From NCBI GenBank assembly GCA_002747185.1, contig PDTV01000013.1, positions 1-64,000 on the forward strand: a DNA stretch of 64,000 nucleotides, written 5' to 3'. Positions 45,183 to 55,657 of the stretch are shown here, piece after piece. The DNA is from Candidatus Contendibacter odensensis (GTDB lineage Bacteria > Pseudomonadota > Gammaproteobacteria > Competibacterales > Competibacteraceae). Position numbers and translations under genes: made by a program. Positions within the stretch are counted from its first letter, which is position 1, and every line of letters starts with the position of its first letter. The notes under the pieces are model-generated. The model did not search any database. It was not told where the DNA came from and saw only the letters and a list, made by a program, of their open reading frames with translations.

Positions 45183-48077
45183 ATGAAAGACGTTGCGGAG
45201 AAACTGCAACAGCTACCCAAAGCGTTGCAAAATACCGTCGCCCGATATTGGGAAGCCTACGAAACCGCTGCTCAAGCAGCCGGTGTTACACCGCCCACCG
45301 GCACCCGCCTGGGACAGCTCCTGCTGGTTTGGGCATGTAGCGAATTTGTCGCCCGGAGCTGCATCCGTGAACCAAAACTACTGACGGATCTCTTAAACAG
45401 TGGCGATCTGGCCACACGCTACACCACAGGCGATTGTGCCACTCGGCTAGAACGTCTCATTAGCAACATCACCGATACGCAACAGCTCGGCGTGGCACTA
45501 CGTCGATTTCGACGGCGGGAAATGTTGCGTATTGCCTGGCGTGATTTGGCTCACCTGGCCGAGCTGGAAGAAACACTAGGCGACTTGTCGGATTTGGCCG
45601 ATGCCACCGTCGATGCAGCACTTCATCATTTGCACCAGAAGCTCAGCCAACGTCATGGCCAACCACTGGATCATCATGGTCAGCCACAACGACTCGTCGT
45701 ACTGGGTATGGGCAAGCTTGGCGGGCGTGAACTCAATTTCTCTTCGGATATCGACCTGATTTTCACCTACCCCGGTAACGGCAAAACCGATGGAAGACGT
45801 GTCGTTAGTAATGAAGAATTTTTCCGTCGGCTTGGCCAACGACTCAGCAAATTACTCGCCGAACCTACCGCTGAAGGTTTTGTCTTTCGGGTCGATTTGC
45901 GGCTGCGCCCCTTCGGTGATTCCGGGCCGGTTGCCATATCGTTTAGTGCTTTCGAGGATTATTGCCAAAATCATGGCCGTGATTGGGAGCGCTATGCCAT
46001 GATCAAAGCGCGGGTGATTGCCGGTGACCCGGATGCTGGTGCTCAATTGCTGGAAACACTGCGGCCCTTTGTATACCGCCGTTATCTGGACTATAGCGCT
46101 TTTGAGGCGCTACGCAGCATGAAAATGATGATTGCTCAGGAAATTGAGCGTAAAGGTATACAGGGCAACGTCAAACTTGGCCATGGCGGCATTCGTGAAA
46201 TTGAATTCATCGGTCAGGCATTCCAGCTTATTTACGGTGGACGTGAGCCTGCCTTAAGGGAACGGAGTATCCTGCGGGTACTCGATTATCTGGCTGAAAG
46301 CGATCGCTTGCCACACACGGCTGTCAACGATCTGAAAACAGCCTATGATTTTCTGCGTCGTGTCGAAAACCGCCTGCAAGCATGGGCAGATCAGCAAACT
46401 CACATTTTACCTGATGATGAACAGGCCCAGTTGCGTCTGGCATTTTCCATGGGCTACCCCGACTGGCAGACATTTGCCATAGCATTAGGGCAGCATACTG
46501 AACGGGTGGCCCAACAGTTTGCACAGATCTTTGGTAGTGCTGAGGATACGGAAACAGCCTCAGAATCTGAACCACTTGGTCTGGCAGCGCTATGGCCAGA
46601 AAATCTGGCTGAAGAAAAGGCGCTGGCCTTATTGGCTGAGTATGGCTTTGAAACACCTACAATCGTCTTGAATCGATTGCACGCATTGGCAAACGGCTTT
46701 AGCTACCGCACGATGAGCCAGCGTGGACGCGAACGGCTCGATAGCCTGATACCTCAAGTGCTCGATGCGGTCACCACCGTGCCGCAACCCACAATCGTGC
46801 TGGAGCGCATTTTTGACCTGCTGGAAGCGATTGCCCGTCGTTCGGTCTATATCGCCTTGCTGGCCGAACATCCACATGTGTTGGCACAACTGGTCAAACT
46901 TTGTACCGATAGCGCCTGGATTGCCAGGCATTTAAGCCGCTATCCGCTGCTACTGGATGATCTACTCAGCCCCGCTATCCTCCACGCACCTTTAAATCAT
47001 GAACAACTGGTGCGGGAACTGGATCGGCAGATTGCACGTATTCCTGAAAACGACCCTGAAGAACTGTTAAACGCACTACGTTATTTCAAACAGTCACAGG
47101 TTTTACGGGTCGCCGCTGCCGATATCAGTAACGCGATACCTTTAATGGTCGTTAGTGACTATTTGACCGAAATTGCTGAAACGTTGCTTCTTAAAGTACT
47201 GGAACGGGCCTGGATCGATATAGAACCCAAATTTGGCATACCGGAATGTATCATCGATGATGTAAAACGCAAGGCACAATTTGCCATTATCGCTTACGGC
47301 AAACTGGGCGGTATTGAGCTCAATTATGGTTCTGATCTTGATCTGGTTTTCCTGCACGATAGCAGTGGCAGCCAGCAAATCACCAATGGCCCGCGCCAGA
47401 TTGATAATGCCAGCTTTTTTGCCAAGCTGGTACAACGGATCATCCACTATCTAACAACCCGTACCGGCGCAGGTGGCCTGTATGAAGTGGATACCCGCCT
47501 GCGCCCCAGTGGCCGTGCTGGTTTATTGGTGACTTCCTTTGAGGCCTTTGCTGAATACCAGCAAAAACAGGCATGGACCTGGGAGCATCAAGCCTTGGTA
47601 CGGGCGCGTGTTGTGGCAGGACCATCAACGCTCATTCATCGTTTTCAGGCGATTCGCCGTAACATTTTGGAATGCGAGCGTGATCCTGACAGCCTGCGTC
47701 AGGAAGTGCGGGATATGCGTGAACGAATGCGAACAGAGCTTGACAGTAGTGATAGCGACACTTTCGATCTTAAACAAGGCCGTGGCGGTATCGCTGACAT
47801 TGAATTTATGGTGCAATATGAAATCCTGGCGCATGCCTGTCGCTATCCAGAGCTATTGACGTTTACCGATAATATCCGACAACTTGATGGTTTGGAGCAG
47901 ACCGGTATCCTGTCCACCGCCGATGCTGCCCAATTGCGTGATGCCTATCGGGAACAACGTCGGCATATCCATCTACTCACACTGCAAGAGCAGCCGGCTC
48001 GCATCCCGCTGGATAACATGCAGGTCGCCCGTGAAAGCGTGAACTCTATCTGGCAGCGCCTGATGGAAAATGGCTAA
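45183..48077 (+). CDS. glnE: Bifunctional glutamine synthetase adenylyltransferase/deadenylase
   Basis: Adenylylates and deadenylylates glutamine synthetase under PII control; 964 aa. Two nucleotidyltransferase halves: GKLGGRELNFSSDIDLIFTY (about residue 175) and GKLGGIELNYGSDLDLVFLH (about residue 700), each followed by a helical GlnD-type domain (RYLDYSAFEALRSMKMM and RGGIADIEFMVQY). Both active sites look intact. It stands directly before ilvE. Confidence 0.96.
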   Translation: MKDVAEKLQQLPKALQNTVARYWEAYETAAQAAGVTPPTGTRLGQLLLVWACSEFVARSCIREPKLLTDLLNSGDLATRYTTGDCATRLERLISNITDTQQLGVALRRFRRREMLRIAWRDLAHLAELEETLGDLSDLADATVDAALHHLHQKLSQRHGQPLDHHGQPQRLVVLGMGKLGGRELNFSSDIDLIFTYPGNGKTDGRRVVSNEEFFRRLGQRLSKLLAEPTAEGFVFRVDLRLRPFGDSGPVAISFSAFEDYCQNHGRDWERYAMIKARVIAGDPDAGAQLLETLRPFVYRRYLDYSAFEALRSMKMMIAQEIERKGIQGNVKLGHGGIREIEFIGQAFQLIYGGREPALRERSILRVLDYLAESDRLPHTAVNDLKTAYDFLRRVENRLQAWADQQTHILPDDEQAQLRLAFSMGYPDWQTFAIALGQHTERVAQQFAQIFGSAEDTETASESEPLGLAALWPENLAEEKALALLAEYGFETPTIVLNRLHALANGFSYRTMSQRGRERLDSLIPQVLDAVTTVPQPTIVLERIFDLLEAIARRSVYIALLAEHPHVLAQLVKLCTDSAWIARHLSRYPLLLDDLLSPAILHAPLNHEQLVRELDRQIARIPENDPEELLNALRYFKQSQVLRVAAADISNAIPLMVVSDYLTEIAETLLLKVLERAWIDIEPKFGIPECIIDDVKRKAQFAIIAYGKLGGIELNYGSDLDLVFLHDSSGSQQITNGPRQIDNASFFAKLVQRIIHYLTTRTGAGGLYEVDTRLRPSGRAGLLVTSFEAFAEYQQKQAWTWEHQALVRARVVAGPSTLIHRFQAIRRNILECERDPDSLRQEVRDMRERMRTELDSSDSDTFDLKQGRGGIADIEFMVQYEILAHACRYPELLTFTDNIRQLDGLEQTGILSTADAAQLRDAYREQRRHIHLLTLQEQPARIPLDNMQVARESVNSIWQRLMENG

Positions 48078-48133
48078 GATCACCTGATCTGCATCCATAC
48101 AGTGCGAGGAGCATTTTTTATGGAGAAACAAGA

Positions 48134-49057
48134 ATGATAACAATGGCTGACCGTGACGGTCTGATCTGGTATGACGGTGAACTGACGCCCTGGCGTGAAG
48201 CCAATACCCATGTACTGACCCACACCCTGCATTATGGTATGGGTGTCTTTGAGGGGGTTCGTGCCTACGCTACCGATCAAGGTGCTGCAATTTTCCGGCT
48301 TCAGGAACATACCGATCGGTTGTTTCGTTCAGCACACATTCTTGGCATGCCGATGCAGTACAGCAAGGATGATATCAATGCCGCCTGCCAGTTGGCCGTC
48401 AGATCCAACAGTCTGGCCAGCGCCTATATTCGACCGATGTGTTTTTACGGTTCTGAAGGCATGGGCTTACGCGCTGATAACCTCAATGTCCACACAATTA
48501 TCGCAGCCTGGGAGTGGGGCGCGTACCTGGGCGCAGAAAACCTGGAACGCGGTATTCGCATCCGCACCTCATCGTTTAGTCGCCATCATGTCAATATTGC
48601 CATGTGTAAAGCCAAAGCCAATGGTAATTACATGAATTCCATGCTGGCACTTTCGGATGCCCTGCGTGATGGCTACGATGAAGCTTTGCTGCTAGATACC
48701 GAAGGCTATGTTGCCGAGGGTAGTGGCGAGAATATCTTCATTGTCCGTAACGGTGTGCTCTACACCCCCGATTTGACTTCGGCACTGGAAGGTGTCACAC
48801 GGGATACCATCATTTGTTTTGCTGAGGATCTTGGCATTCCGGTCAAGGAAAAGCGGATTACCCGCGATGAAGTGTATATTGCCGATGAAGCATTTTTCAC
48901 AGGCACTGCTGCTGAGGTTACACCCATACGTGAGGTTGATGGCCGTACTATTGGCAACGGTCGGCGTGGCCCCATCAGTCAGCATCTACAGGAACTCTAT
49001 TTCGATCAGGTACACGGCCGGCGTGATGAATATCCCGACTGGCTGACATTGGTTTAG
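48134..49057 (+). CDS. ilvE: Branched-chain amino acid aminotransferase
   Basis: PLP enzyme, fold type IV, 307 aa. Interconverts leucine, isoleucine, valine and their keto acids. Motif HYGMGVFEGVRAY, PLP lysine in KAKANGNYMNSMLA, and EGSGENIFIVRNGVLYTP. AAGGAG-like AGGAGC plus GGAGAA lie upstream; an alternative ATG at 48143 would drop three residues. The pair ilvE plus zinc-finger protein before LPS genes is a known beta/gamma arrangement. Confidence 0.95.
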   Translation: MITMADRDGLIWYDGELTPWREANTHVLTHTLHYGMGVFEGVRAYATDQGAAIFRLQEHTDRLFRSAHILGMPMQYSKDDINAACQLAVRSNSLASAYIRPMCFYGSEGMGLRADNLNVHTIIAAWEWGAYLGAENLERGIRIRTSSFSRHHVNIAMCKAKANGNYMNSMLALSDALRDGYDEALLLDTEGYVAEGSGENIFIVRNGVLYTPDLTSALEGVTRDTIICFAEDLGIPVKEKRITRDEVYIADEAFFTGTAAEVTPIREVDGRTIGNGRRGPISQHLQELYFDQVHGRRDEYPDWLTLV

Positions 49058-49107
49058 ATTTCCCGATAATCCGATTTGACTCAATTGTTGAAACAGGAGA
49101 ATACGAT

Positions 49108-49317
49108 ATGGTTGCTGCTCCCGCCACTGATGCTTCCCAGAAAATGGCACCCAACACGCAAAACAGCTATGAAGTTACCCGTGCTGATTTACCGGTATCC
49201 TGCCCGATGCCGGACATGTCGGTGTGGAACTCTCATCCCAAGGTTTACTTGTCGCTCGAAGCAACGGGTAAAGCACAGTGCCCCTACTGTGGCGCCCTGT
49301 TTACACTGGTCGACTAA
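49108..49317 (+). CDS. Zinc-finger (zf-CHCC) domain protein
   Basis: 69 aa, with the pattern SCPMPDMSVWNSHPKVYLSL (Cys and His ligands) and AQCPYCGALFTL (CxxC). This CHCC finger is shared with a mitochondrial complex I subunit family. In bacteria it is regularly found beside ilvE and LPS heptosyltransferase genes. GGAG precedes the ATG. Role unknown. Confidence 0.9.
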   Translation: MVAAPATDASQKMAPNTQNSYEVTRADLPVSCPMPDMSVWNSHPKVYLSLEATGKAQCPYCGALFTLVD

Positions 49318-49335
49318 TCCGGCGACCGGTAGCCG

Positions 49336-50253
49336 ATGACATCGCCGGTACGACCCACTATCGTATGGCGGTTTGGTGACGGCAAGGCAGGGCATGAGAA
49401 CCAGAGCCGTGGCCTGTTGGAGTCACTGGCGCGATTACGTGCGGTCAAGACCGTTGAGGTAAACCCCCTGCCCGCACATACGCTATTCGCTAGCCAGTTG
49501 CTGGGTTGTCCGGCCAGCTGGCAGCCATTGCCTACCCCTGACCTGCTTGTGGGTGCGGGTCATCGTACCCATCTTTCGTTGTTAAGTGCCGGTCGCTTTC
49601 GTGGCGGTAAAACAATAGTGCTGATGCGCCCTAGCCTGCCGCTATCATTTTTCGATCTCTGCCTGATTCCTGCACATGATGACCCTCCCAGGGCAACCAA
49701 CATTCTGGCGACACGTGGTGTGTTAAACCGGATTCAAACCGCTACAGCACCCGACCCCCATCAAGGTCTGTTACTGATCGGTGGCACATCCACCCATTTT
49801 GGCTGGGACAATGCACAATTACTTGCACAAATCACCACTATTCTGGCAGCCGATTCTGCCATGCAGTGGACATTGACCACTTCACGCCGTACTCCGGCAA
49901 GTTTTTTGGGTGCACTGGATACGCTTGCCCACCGGATTCATGTTGTTCCCGTAACCGCAACCACACCGGACTGGTTACCCCAACAGCTCGCGCAAGCCGG
50001 TCAGGTTTGGGTCACAGCTGACAGCGTATCCATGATCTATGAGTCACTCACTGCCGGTGCAGCCGTTGGCATATTGGAAGTGCCGTGTAAACGTACCAAT
50101 CGGGTCAGTCGCGGCTTGAGGCAACTAGCGTCCGAAGGATGGATTACCACGTTCGAGTCGTGGCAAAAACATGTACATCTACAACGACCGCCACAGGCTT
50201 TCAATGAAGCTGAACGCTGTGCCCACTGGATTCATCAGCAATGGCTCACCTGA
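49336..50253 (+). CDS. ELM1/GT-like protein of the LPS cluster
   Basis: 305 aa, mitochondrial fission ELM1 family (DUF1022). Signatures: WRFGDGKAGHENQSRGLLESL, LIGGTSTHFGWD and VTADSVSMIYESLTAGAAVGIL, of which the last resembles a nucleotide-sugar glycosyltransferase GT-B donor site (first and last shown in part). It is usually next to LPS core genes, so a sugar-transfer role is plausible but not shown. Its last 13 bases overlap the next GT. Confidence 0.85.
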   Translation: MTSPVRPTIVWRFGDGKAGHENQSRGLLESLARLRAVKTVEVNPLPAHTLFASQLLGCPASWQPLPTPDLLVGAGHRTHLSLLSAGRFRGGKTIVLMRPSLPLSFFDLCLIPAHDDPPRATNILATRGVLNRIQTATAPDPHQGLLLIGGTSTHFGWDNAQLLAQITTILAADSAMQWTLTTSRRTPASFLGALDTLAHRIHVVPVTATTPDWLPQQLAQAGQVWVTADSVSMIYESLTAGAAVGILEVPCKRTNRVSRGLRQLASEGWITTFESWQKHVHLQRPPQAFNEAERCAHWIHQQWLT

Positions 50254-51356
50254 GCGTGGTGCAACTGTTACCCGAATTGAACAGCGGCGGCGTAGAACGT
50301 GGTACGCTGGAAATCGCTCGGGAACTGGTTAAATACGGCCATCGTTCGGTGGTCATTTCCGCCGGTGGCCGGCTGGTTCCAAAACTGCTGCAGGAAGGTA
50401 GTGAGCATCTCGCCTGGCCGCTGGGTGTCAAATCACCCTTGGCACTACGTTGGGTGTTACCGTTACGTCGCTGGCTGCATGAACAGCACATTGATATTGT
50501 GCACGCACGCTCACGGCTACCTGCCTGGATTGCATGGCTGGCATGGCGCACCATGTCGCCGGCCAGCCGCCCACGTTTTATCACAACCGTTCATGGGCTG
50601 TATTCGGTTTCCCGCTACAGCGCCATCATGCACTCCGGCGAGCGGGTCATTGCCGTCTCTGAAACAGTACGTAATTATCTGCAACAGCATTATCCAAAAG
50701 CCGCACCCGAACGGATTCAGGTCATCCAGCGCGGCGTTGACCCAAACATCTTTCCCTATAACCATGAACCATCAACCGAGTGGTGGGCTCACTGGTATGC
50801 CCAGTACCCACAATTAAGGCATGTGTCCGTGCTCACCTTGCCAGGGCGTTTGAGCCGGCTCAAGGGACATGAGGATTTCATTGCACTCATGGCTCGATTA
50901 CGCGCACAACAATTGCCGGTCAAAGGCTTGATCGTTGGTGGTGTTGAACCGCGCCGACAACGCTATGCGCAACAACTACGGCACCTGGTTCAGGAAAAAG
51001 GTCTAGAGTCAACGATTATCTTCACCGGACACCGCACCGATATGCGTGAGATTTATGCCATGTCCACACTGGTGTTATCACTATCAACGAAACCCGAATC
51101 GTTCGGGCGTTCGGTATTGGAAGCCTTGAGTGTGGGCACACCGGTATTGGGTTACGACCATGGTGGTGTCGGTGAGATTTTGCGCGCTCTTTATCCAGCC
51201 GGTTTGATAGATACAGGTAATAGGGATGCGCTTGTCTCACGGGTCAGACACGTCCTGAGCACGCTACCGCCGGTTCCAGCAAAACCAGCCTTTCCCCTGC
51301 AAAAGATGCTGGATGAAACCTTGGCGCTATATACCGCTTTACATCAATCGCCTTGA
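50241..51356 (+). CDS. Glycosyltransferase family 4, LPS assembly
   Basis: 371 aa, GT-B fold. N-terminal glycine-rich LNSGGVERGTLEIAREL; C-terminal donor site SLSTKPESFGRSVLEALSVG (E-x7-E motif) and GYDHGGVGEI. No membrane segment, so a cytoplasmic or peripheral enzyme that adds a sugar to lipid A-core or O-antigen. The acceptor cannot be read from sequence. Overlaps the ELM1-like gene; the next gene follows by eight bases. Confidence 0.88.
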   Translation: MAHLSVVQLLPELNSGGVERGTLEIARELVKYGHRSVVISAGGRLVPKLLQEGSEHLAWPLGVKSPLALRWVLPLRRWLHEQHIDIVHARSRLPAWIAWLAWRTMSPASRPRFITTVHGLYSVSRYSAIMHSGERVIAVSETVRNYLQQHYPKAAPERIQVIQRGVDPNIFPYNHEPSTEWWAHWYAQYPQLRHVSVLTLPGRLSRLKGHEDFIALMARLRAQQLPVKGLIVGGVEPRRQRYAQQLRHLVQEKGLESTIIFTGHRTDMREIYAMSTLVLSLSTKPESFGRSVLEALSVGTPVLGYDHGGVGEILRALYPAGLIDTGNRDALVSRVRHVLSTLPPVPAKPAFPLQKMLDETLALYTALHQSP

Positions 51357-51364
51357 ATAGGCTT

Positions 51365-52354
51365 ATGACGCTCGCACGCTCTGATCGAACCTTGATTGTG
51401 CAACCACTGCCGGGTATTGGCGACATGGTTTGGCATCTGCCCCATATTCACGCTATTGCCAAAACCACGCTTGCTGGCACGGTTGATATTCTCACCAAGC
51501 GGCGCTCCCAGGCTGATCGATTATTGTGTGCTGATCCCAGTGTCAAGGATGTGTTGTGGCTGGAGCGCGATGGCCATCATGCCGGTACACGGGGTCTCTT
51601 TCGTTTGATGGATCGATTACGACAGAACCGTTACCAACGTGCGTGGATTTTGCACGGTAGTGCCCGCTACGCCCTGGCTGCCTGGCTGGCGGGTATTCCT
51701 GAACGCCTGGGTTATGGTATCGGATGGCAGGCATGGCTGCTCAATACTGCCGTATGTCTCGCGCCGGAGCATCACCATACACATCCCATTGTCCGTGCCA
51801 ATGCGTTGCTGGATTTACTCGGTGTACAACAAAATGAATCTGAACCCCGTCTGTTGGTTGCGACCGAAGCTGATCAAGCGATTACCGGGCGATTCGGGAC
51901 ACTGCCATTACCCTGGGTTGCACTCGGTATTGGTAGCAGTGAGCCCTGGAAACAGTGGGGTGCTACGCGCTTCGCCACGTTGACGCGCCTGTTGACACAT
52001 CGGCAACAGGCTTCGGTATTGATCGTCGGTGGTTCCGCAGAACGGTCATTGGCCGATGCGATTTTCCAACAGCTTGGTGACAGTACGACCGCAGTTGACG
52101 CGGTGTCATTGCCGCTGGAACAAACCATCGCATTACTTGCCCGTTGTTGTAGCTATATTGGTAATGATACCGGTGTGCTGAATATTGCGGCGGCTGTGGG
52201 AACCCATGCGATTGGCTTGTTTGGTGCATCACCACCGCTGGGTCATTCGCGTTTTATTCACCCCGTATTACCACCTGCTGGACAAACGGGTATGGCCGCT
52301 ATTACACCGGATCAGGCGTTGGGCGCCTTTCGACAGCTCGATTGCCTTCAGTGA
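51365..52354 (+). CDS. Glycosyltransferase family 9 (heptosyltransferase)
   Basis: 329 aa. GT9 features: VQPLPGIGDMVWHLPHIHAI at the N-terminus, GIGSSEPWKQWGATRFATL in the middle, and GNDTGVLNIAAAVGTHAIGLFG at the donor site (last shown in part). WaaF/WaaC family. A TTG at 51353 is in frame but its ATG at 51365 is preferred. The next gene's GTG overlaps its stop (GTGA). Confidence 0.88.
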   Translation: MTLARSDRTLIVQPLPGIGDMVWHLPHIHAIAKTTLAGTVDILTKRRSQADRLLCADPSVKDVLWLERDGHHAGTRGLFRLMDRLRQNRYQRAWILHGSARYALAAWLAGIPERLGYGIGWQAWLLNTAVCLAPEHHHTHPIVRANALLDLLGVQQNESEPRLLVATEADQAITGRFGTLPLPWVALGIGSSEPWKQWGATRFATLTRLLTHRQQASVLIVGGSAERSLADAIFQQLGDSTTAVDAVSLPLEQTIALLARCCSYIGNDTGVLNIAAAVGTHAIGLFGASPPLGHSRFIHPVLPPAGQTGMAAITPDQALGAFRQLDCLQ

Positions 52355-53553
52355 AGCACAGGGCCATACCGATGCTACAACACGCTTTTTTTCAATGGGG
52401 CTGGCTGATAGCAGCGATCCTGCCATTAACCCAGCTAGGTGGACGTGGACTCTTCAACACCTTGGTGAGTATCTACGCACTATGGGGATTATCGACGCTT
52501 TGGAATCATCGATATCATCTTGACCGGTGGCTTGCCCCGCTCTATCTGGCGCTGCTGGGGCTTTTTTTGCTCAGCATTGCAGGCTCAACTGATCCAGTGC
52601 GCAGTATACAAACGTGGCTGCAATTTACAGTCAACAGCATTGTCCTGCTGCTGGTACCGATAGCGCTATGTGAATCCACCGACAATATTGAGCGTTTTAT
52701 CAAAACCCTTGCCCTGTCAGGTCTATTGATGCTCGTCGGTCTATACCTCATGCTGCCTTGGTATGTTCTGGAGTTGTCAGGGGAACCATTCAGCCCGATT
52801 ACCCAGCTTAAAGAAGATAATCTGCCGTTCCTCCTGCCTTTTATGTTGGCCGGTATCTGGTGGTACTGCCCACAACGCTGGCGGATTATGGCGATGACCA
52901 GTGTGACGATGGTAGCAGTGGCCTATGTTGCGCTTGCTGAAGGGCGAGCAGCGTTGTTGGGATTAGTGGTCGGGCTAACGGTGTTTTGCTGGCGGGTTCT
53001 AAACTGGCGCTTGTGGCGCATCAGCTCGGTCGCCCTGCTGGTTTTGATCGCTGGCATTGCCATGAATAGCACGCCGTTTAACAAGGTCGAACTAGACCCT
53101 GGTCATCCGCTGGATGCGTTTACCGCAGGACGAACCATTCTGTGGCAACAGGCACTGGAAAACCCACCTGTGCAACCCTGGCTAGGTGTAGGGATCGGTA
53201 ATGGTCGCACCGCCACCCAAATGCTGAGCTTTGATCTGGGAGGCATTACCCATCAGGTTCGACATCTGCATAACTTTGTGCTGGATGCCTGGTATGAAAC
53301 CGGTTTTCTCGGTGCTGGCCTGTTGCTGGCACTCATTGCGACGGCACTGATTCGTCTGGCTCATCATTGGCGATGCCTATCGACGATAGATCAACAGCGA
53401 GCCGGTGTACTGCTGGCAGCCACATTAGCCCTGATGGCCACCGGCTTACTCAGTTTTAGTTACACCACCCGGCAATTTTCCTGTTATCTTTTCATTTGCC
53501 TGGGCGGATTAAGCTATTTCAGCCAACAACATAACACTGATACCGCCTTATAG
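52351..53553 (+). CDS. waaL: O-antigen ligase (WaaL-like) membrane protein
   Basis: Joins undecaprenyl-linked O-antigen to lipid A-core in the periplasmic leaflet. 400 aa, 10-12 hydrophobic segments. The Wzy_C/WaaL signature is the periplasmic loop AEGRAALLGLVVGL followed by RHLHNFVLDAWYETGFLGAG, with the catalytic His-containing HNFVLD. GTG overlaps the GT9 stop; an ATG at 52372 is the alternative. Named by family; it could also be a Wzy polymerase. Confidence 0.8.
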   Translation: MKHRAIPMLQHAFFQWGWLIAAILPLTQLGGRGLFNTLVSIYALWGLSTLWNHRYHLDRWLAPLYLALLGLFLLSIAGSTDPVRSIQTWLQFTVNSIVLLLVPIALCESTDNIERFIKTLALSGLLMLVGLYLMLPWYVLELSGEPFSPITQLKEDNLPFLLPFMLAGIWWYCPQRWRIMAMTSVTMVAVAYVALAEGRAALLGLVVGLTVFCWRVLNWRLWRISSVALLVLIAGIAMNSTPFNKVELDPGHPLDAFTAGRTILWQQALENPPVQPWLGVGIGNGRTATQMLSFDLGGITHQVRHLHNFVLDAWYETGFLGAGLLLALIATALIRLAHHWRCLSTIDQQRAGVLLAATLALMATGLLSFSYTTRQFSCYLFICLGGLSYFSQQHNTDTAL

Positions 53554-53626
53554 CGCCATAGCACTATCGTTTCGCCTTGAATGGCGAGCGATCCCCCCAA
53601 CGTCTGTTACTTAATTGATACATTTC

Positions 53627-54694
53627 TCATGCCATCAATAACTGTTGATACATCGCCAAATAGTCATTAACAATAGTTTTTTCACTATGTCGACTGATCA
53701 AGGTACGATGGCCATTTTCAGCTAATTGATAACGCAACGCATCATCGCGCAATAAATGCTCTATTGCCGAAGCGAATGCCGCAGGCTGTCCAACAGGCAC
53801 CAGCCAGCCATCCTCACGATCAGTAATGGTATCTGCCGGTCCCTGTGCACACGTTGACAACATGGCGCGACGGCGTGCCCAGCTCTCCAGAATAATATTA
53901 CCCAAACCTTCCTGGATGGAGGAGCAAACGCATAAATGCGCCAATTCCTGAAAACGACCGGCATCGTTGCGCCAGCCTGGCCAACGGACACGGTGGCTAA
54001 TCCCTAGCTGTTCAGCATATTGCAGGAGTTGTGTTGCAAGTGGCCCATCGCCGACCACCACCAGATAGACAGGGCGATCATGAATCTGTGCAGGCACCTT
54101 TGCAAACGCCGCCAGCAAATTTTCAAATCCTTTAACTGGATGTAATCGGCCAACTGTGGTAACAATCAACGCATCATCCGGAATGCTCAGTTCACAGCGC
54201 AACTGGCCTAACTCATCGGCTGAACTCGGATGGCACGGTGCGACAAAGTTACTGACAAGGAAAATCCGATGTTCAGGAAAGCCATGCTGGATCAGGTGGC
54301 TACGAATACCTGCACTGTTAACAACCCAAGCGTGAGCATGTCGATAACCATGTGGATTATAATAACCACCCAATCGTGCGATATGAACCGGACGGCGACC
54401 TGGCGGCACATGCGTTAGTCGCGTCGCCCGTCCCATGTACGTTTGAACAATTTCGGGCTGATATTGACAGAGCAATTGGGAAATTTGCCAACGTGATAGC
54501 ACATCCCAGACACCGCGCATTGGAATCTTTGCCTGTACCGCATCCGTTCCTACCAGTCGCCCCACCTGACTTCCTGGAGCAGTAACCGCAAGTACAGGAT
54601 ACTGTCGTGCTAACAATGCATTGATAAATCGAGCATAGAATAACTCAGCTCCCCCCAATGCCTCGCCACCGATAATATGAGCCGATACAATCAT
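53627..54694 (-). CDS. Glycosyltransferase family 4
   Basis: 355 aa. N-terminal IIGGEALGGAELFYARFI acceptor region; VVTTVGRLHPVKGFENLLAA (shown in part) and SSIQEGLGNIILESWARRRA E-x7-E donor motif. Convergent with waaL and divergent from the GT2 gene. Likely another LPS core sugar transferase; acceptor unknown. Confidence 0.87.
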   Translation of the reverse strand: MIVSAHIIGGEALGGAELFYARFINALLARQYPVLAVTAPGSQVGRLVGTDAVQAKIPMRGVWDVLSRWQISQLLCQYQPEIVQTYMGRATRLTHVPPGRRPVHIARLGGYYNPHGYRHAHAWVVNSAGIRSHLIQHGFPEHRIFLVSNFVAPCHPSSADELGQLRCELSIPDDALIVTTVGRLHPVKGFENLLAAFAKVPAQIHDRPVYLVVVGDGPLATQLLQYAEQLGISHRVRWPGWRNDAGRFQELAHLCVCSSIQEGLGNIILESWARRRAMLSTCAQGPADTITDREDGWLVPVGQPAAFASAIEHLLRDDALRYQLAENGHRTLISRHSEKTIVNDYLAMYQQLLMA

Positions 54695-54799
54695 AAGTTT
54701 CCAGTAAGCTTTCGGTCACAAATCCAGCGTGGAAAAACTATCAATGGGCAATCTCGTGCATACTATAGGTGAAGAACCTGCTCAAGACAGATCATATTT

Positions 54800-55630
54800 A
54801 TGACTGACCGAATCCCGCTTTCGGTATTTATCACGACCTTGAATAATGGCCGTACCCTGACTGCCTGCCTGGAAAGCGTCAAGTGGGCTGATGAAATCGT
54901 TGTACTCGATTCCTTCAGCACCGACGATACATTGACAATTGCCAGCCGTTACAGTGTGCAACTCATTCAGCATAAGTTTATGGGTTACGGCCCACAAAAA
55001 CAGATGGCTATGGCTGCCACCCGGCATGACTGGGTGTTATTGCTGGATGCGGATGAAGCATTGTCGCCGGAATTGCAAACCGAGATCCAGCAGCTACTAA
55101 AACAGGGTGTCACAGTGGATGGTTACGAAATTCCGCGTCGGGAACAGATGTTCTGGCGAATGTACAACGCGGCGACCCGTATGAACCATTACCTGCGCCT
55201 GTTTAATAAACACAAGGGTACGATTGATGATATACCTATCCATGCCGCACCCAAGGTAACCGGCACCATTGCCCGACTTCGTGCACCGCTGTACCACTAC
55301 GGTGAAACAGATATTCATACCAAAGTCGATAAAATTAACGGCTATTCTACCGGATTGGTGACCTATAAACTCAAGCGGCAACGTTGGGGCATTCCGTTAA
55401 TCATGCTGTTCTATCCACCACTTTTCTTCATCCGCAGCTATCTGTTTAAACGTAACTTCATGAATGGCTGGGCAGGCTTTATCAACTCGATAATTGCAGC
55501 ATTTTACGTATTTCTCAAATATGCCAAATTATACGAACATCATCAATTTGCTAAATACGGTACGCGCTTGTTACCCGATGATGCCCCGCCACTGCCGGAT
55601 GAGCATCGCACGGATAATGTATCGGATTGA
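54800..55630 (+). CDS. Glycosyltransferase family 2 (WaaE/KdtX-like)
   Basis: 276 aa, GT-A fold. LSVFITTLNNGRTLTACLES at the start, ADEIVVLDSFSTDDT, and the DXD-type WVLLLDADEAL. A hydrophobic amphipathic region follows at the C-terminus (LFYPPLFFIRSYLF, then a helix), typical of LPS core beta-glucosyltransferases. Reads alone on the plus strand between reverse genes. Confidence 0.88.
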   Translation: MTDRIPLSVFITTLNNGRTLTACLESVKWADEIVVLDSFSTDDTLTIASRYSVQLIQHKFMGYGPQKQMAMAATRHDWVLLLDADEALSPELQTEIQQLLKQGVTVDGYEIPRREQMFWRMYNAATRMNHYLRLFNKHKGTIDDIPIHAAPKVTGTIARLRAPLYHYGETDIHTKVDKINGYSTGLVTYKLKRQRWGIPLIMLFYPPLFFIRSYLFKRNFMNGWAGFINSIIAAFYVFLKYAKLYEHHQFAKYGTRLLPDDAPPLPDEHRTDNVSD

Positions 55631-55657
55631 ATCGGGTCGCGGCAGAACCTGAATGTG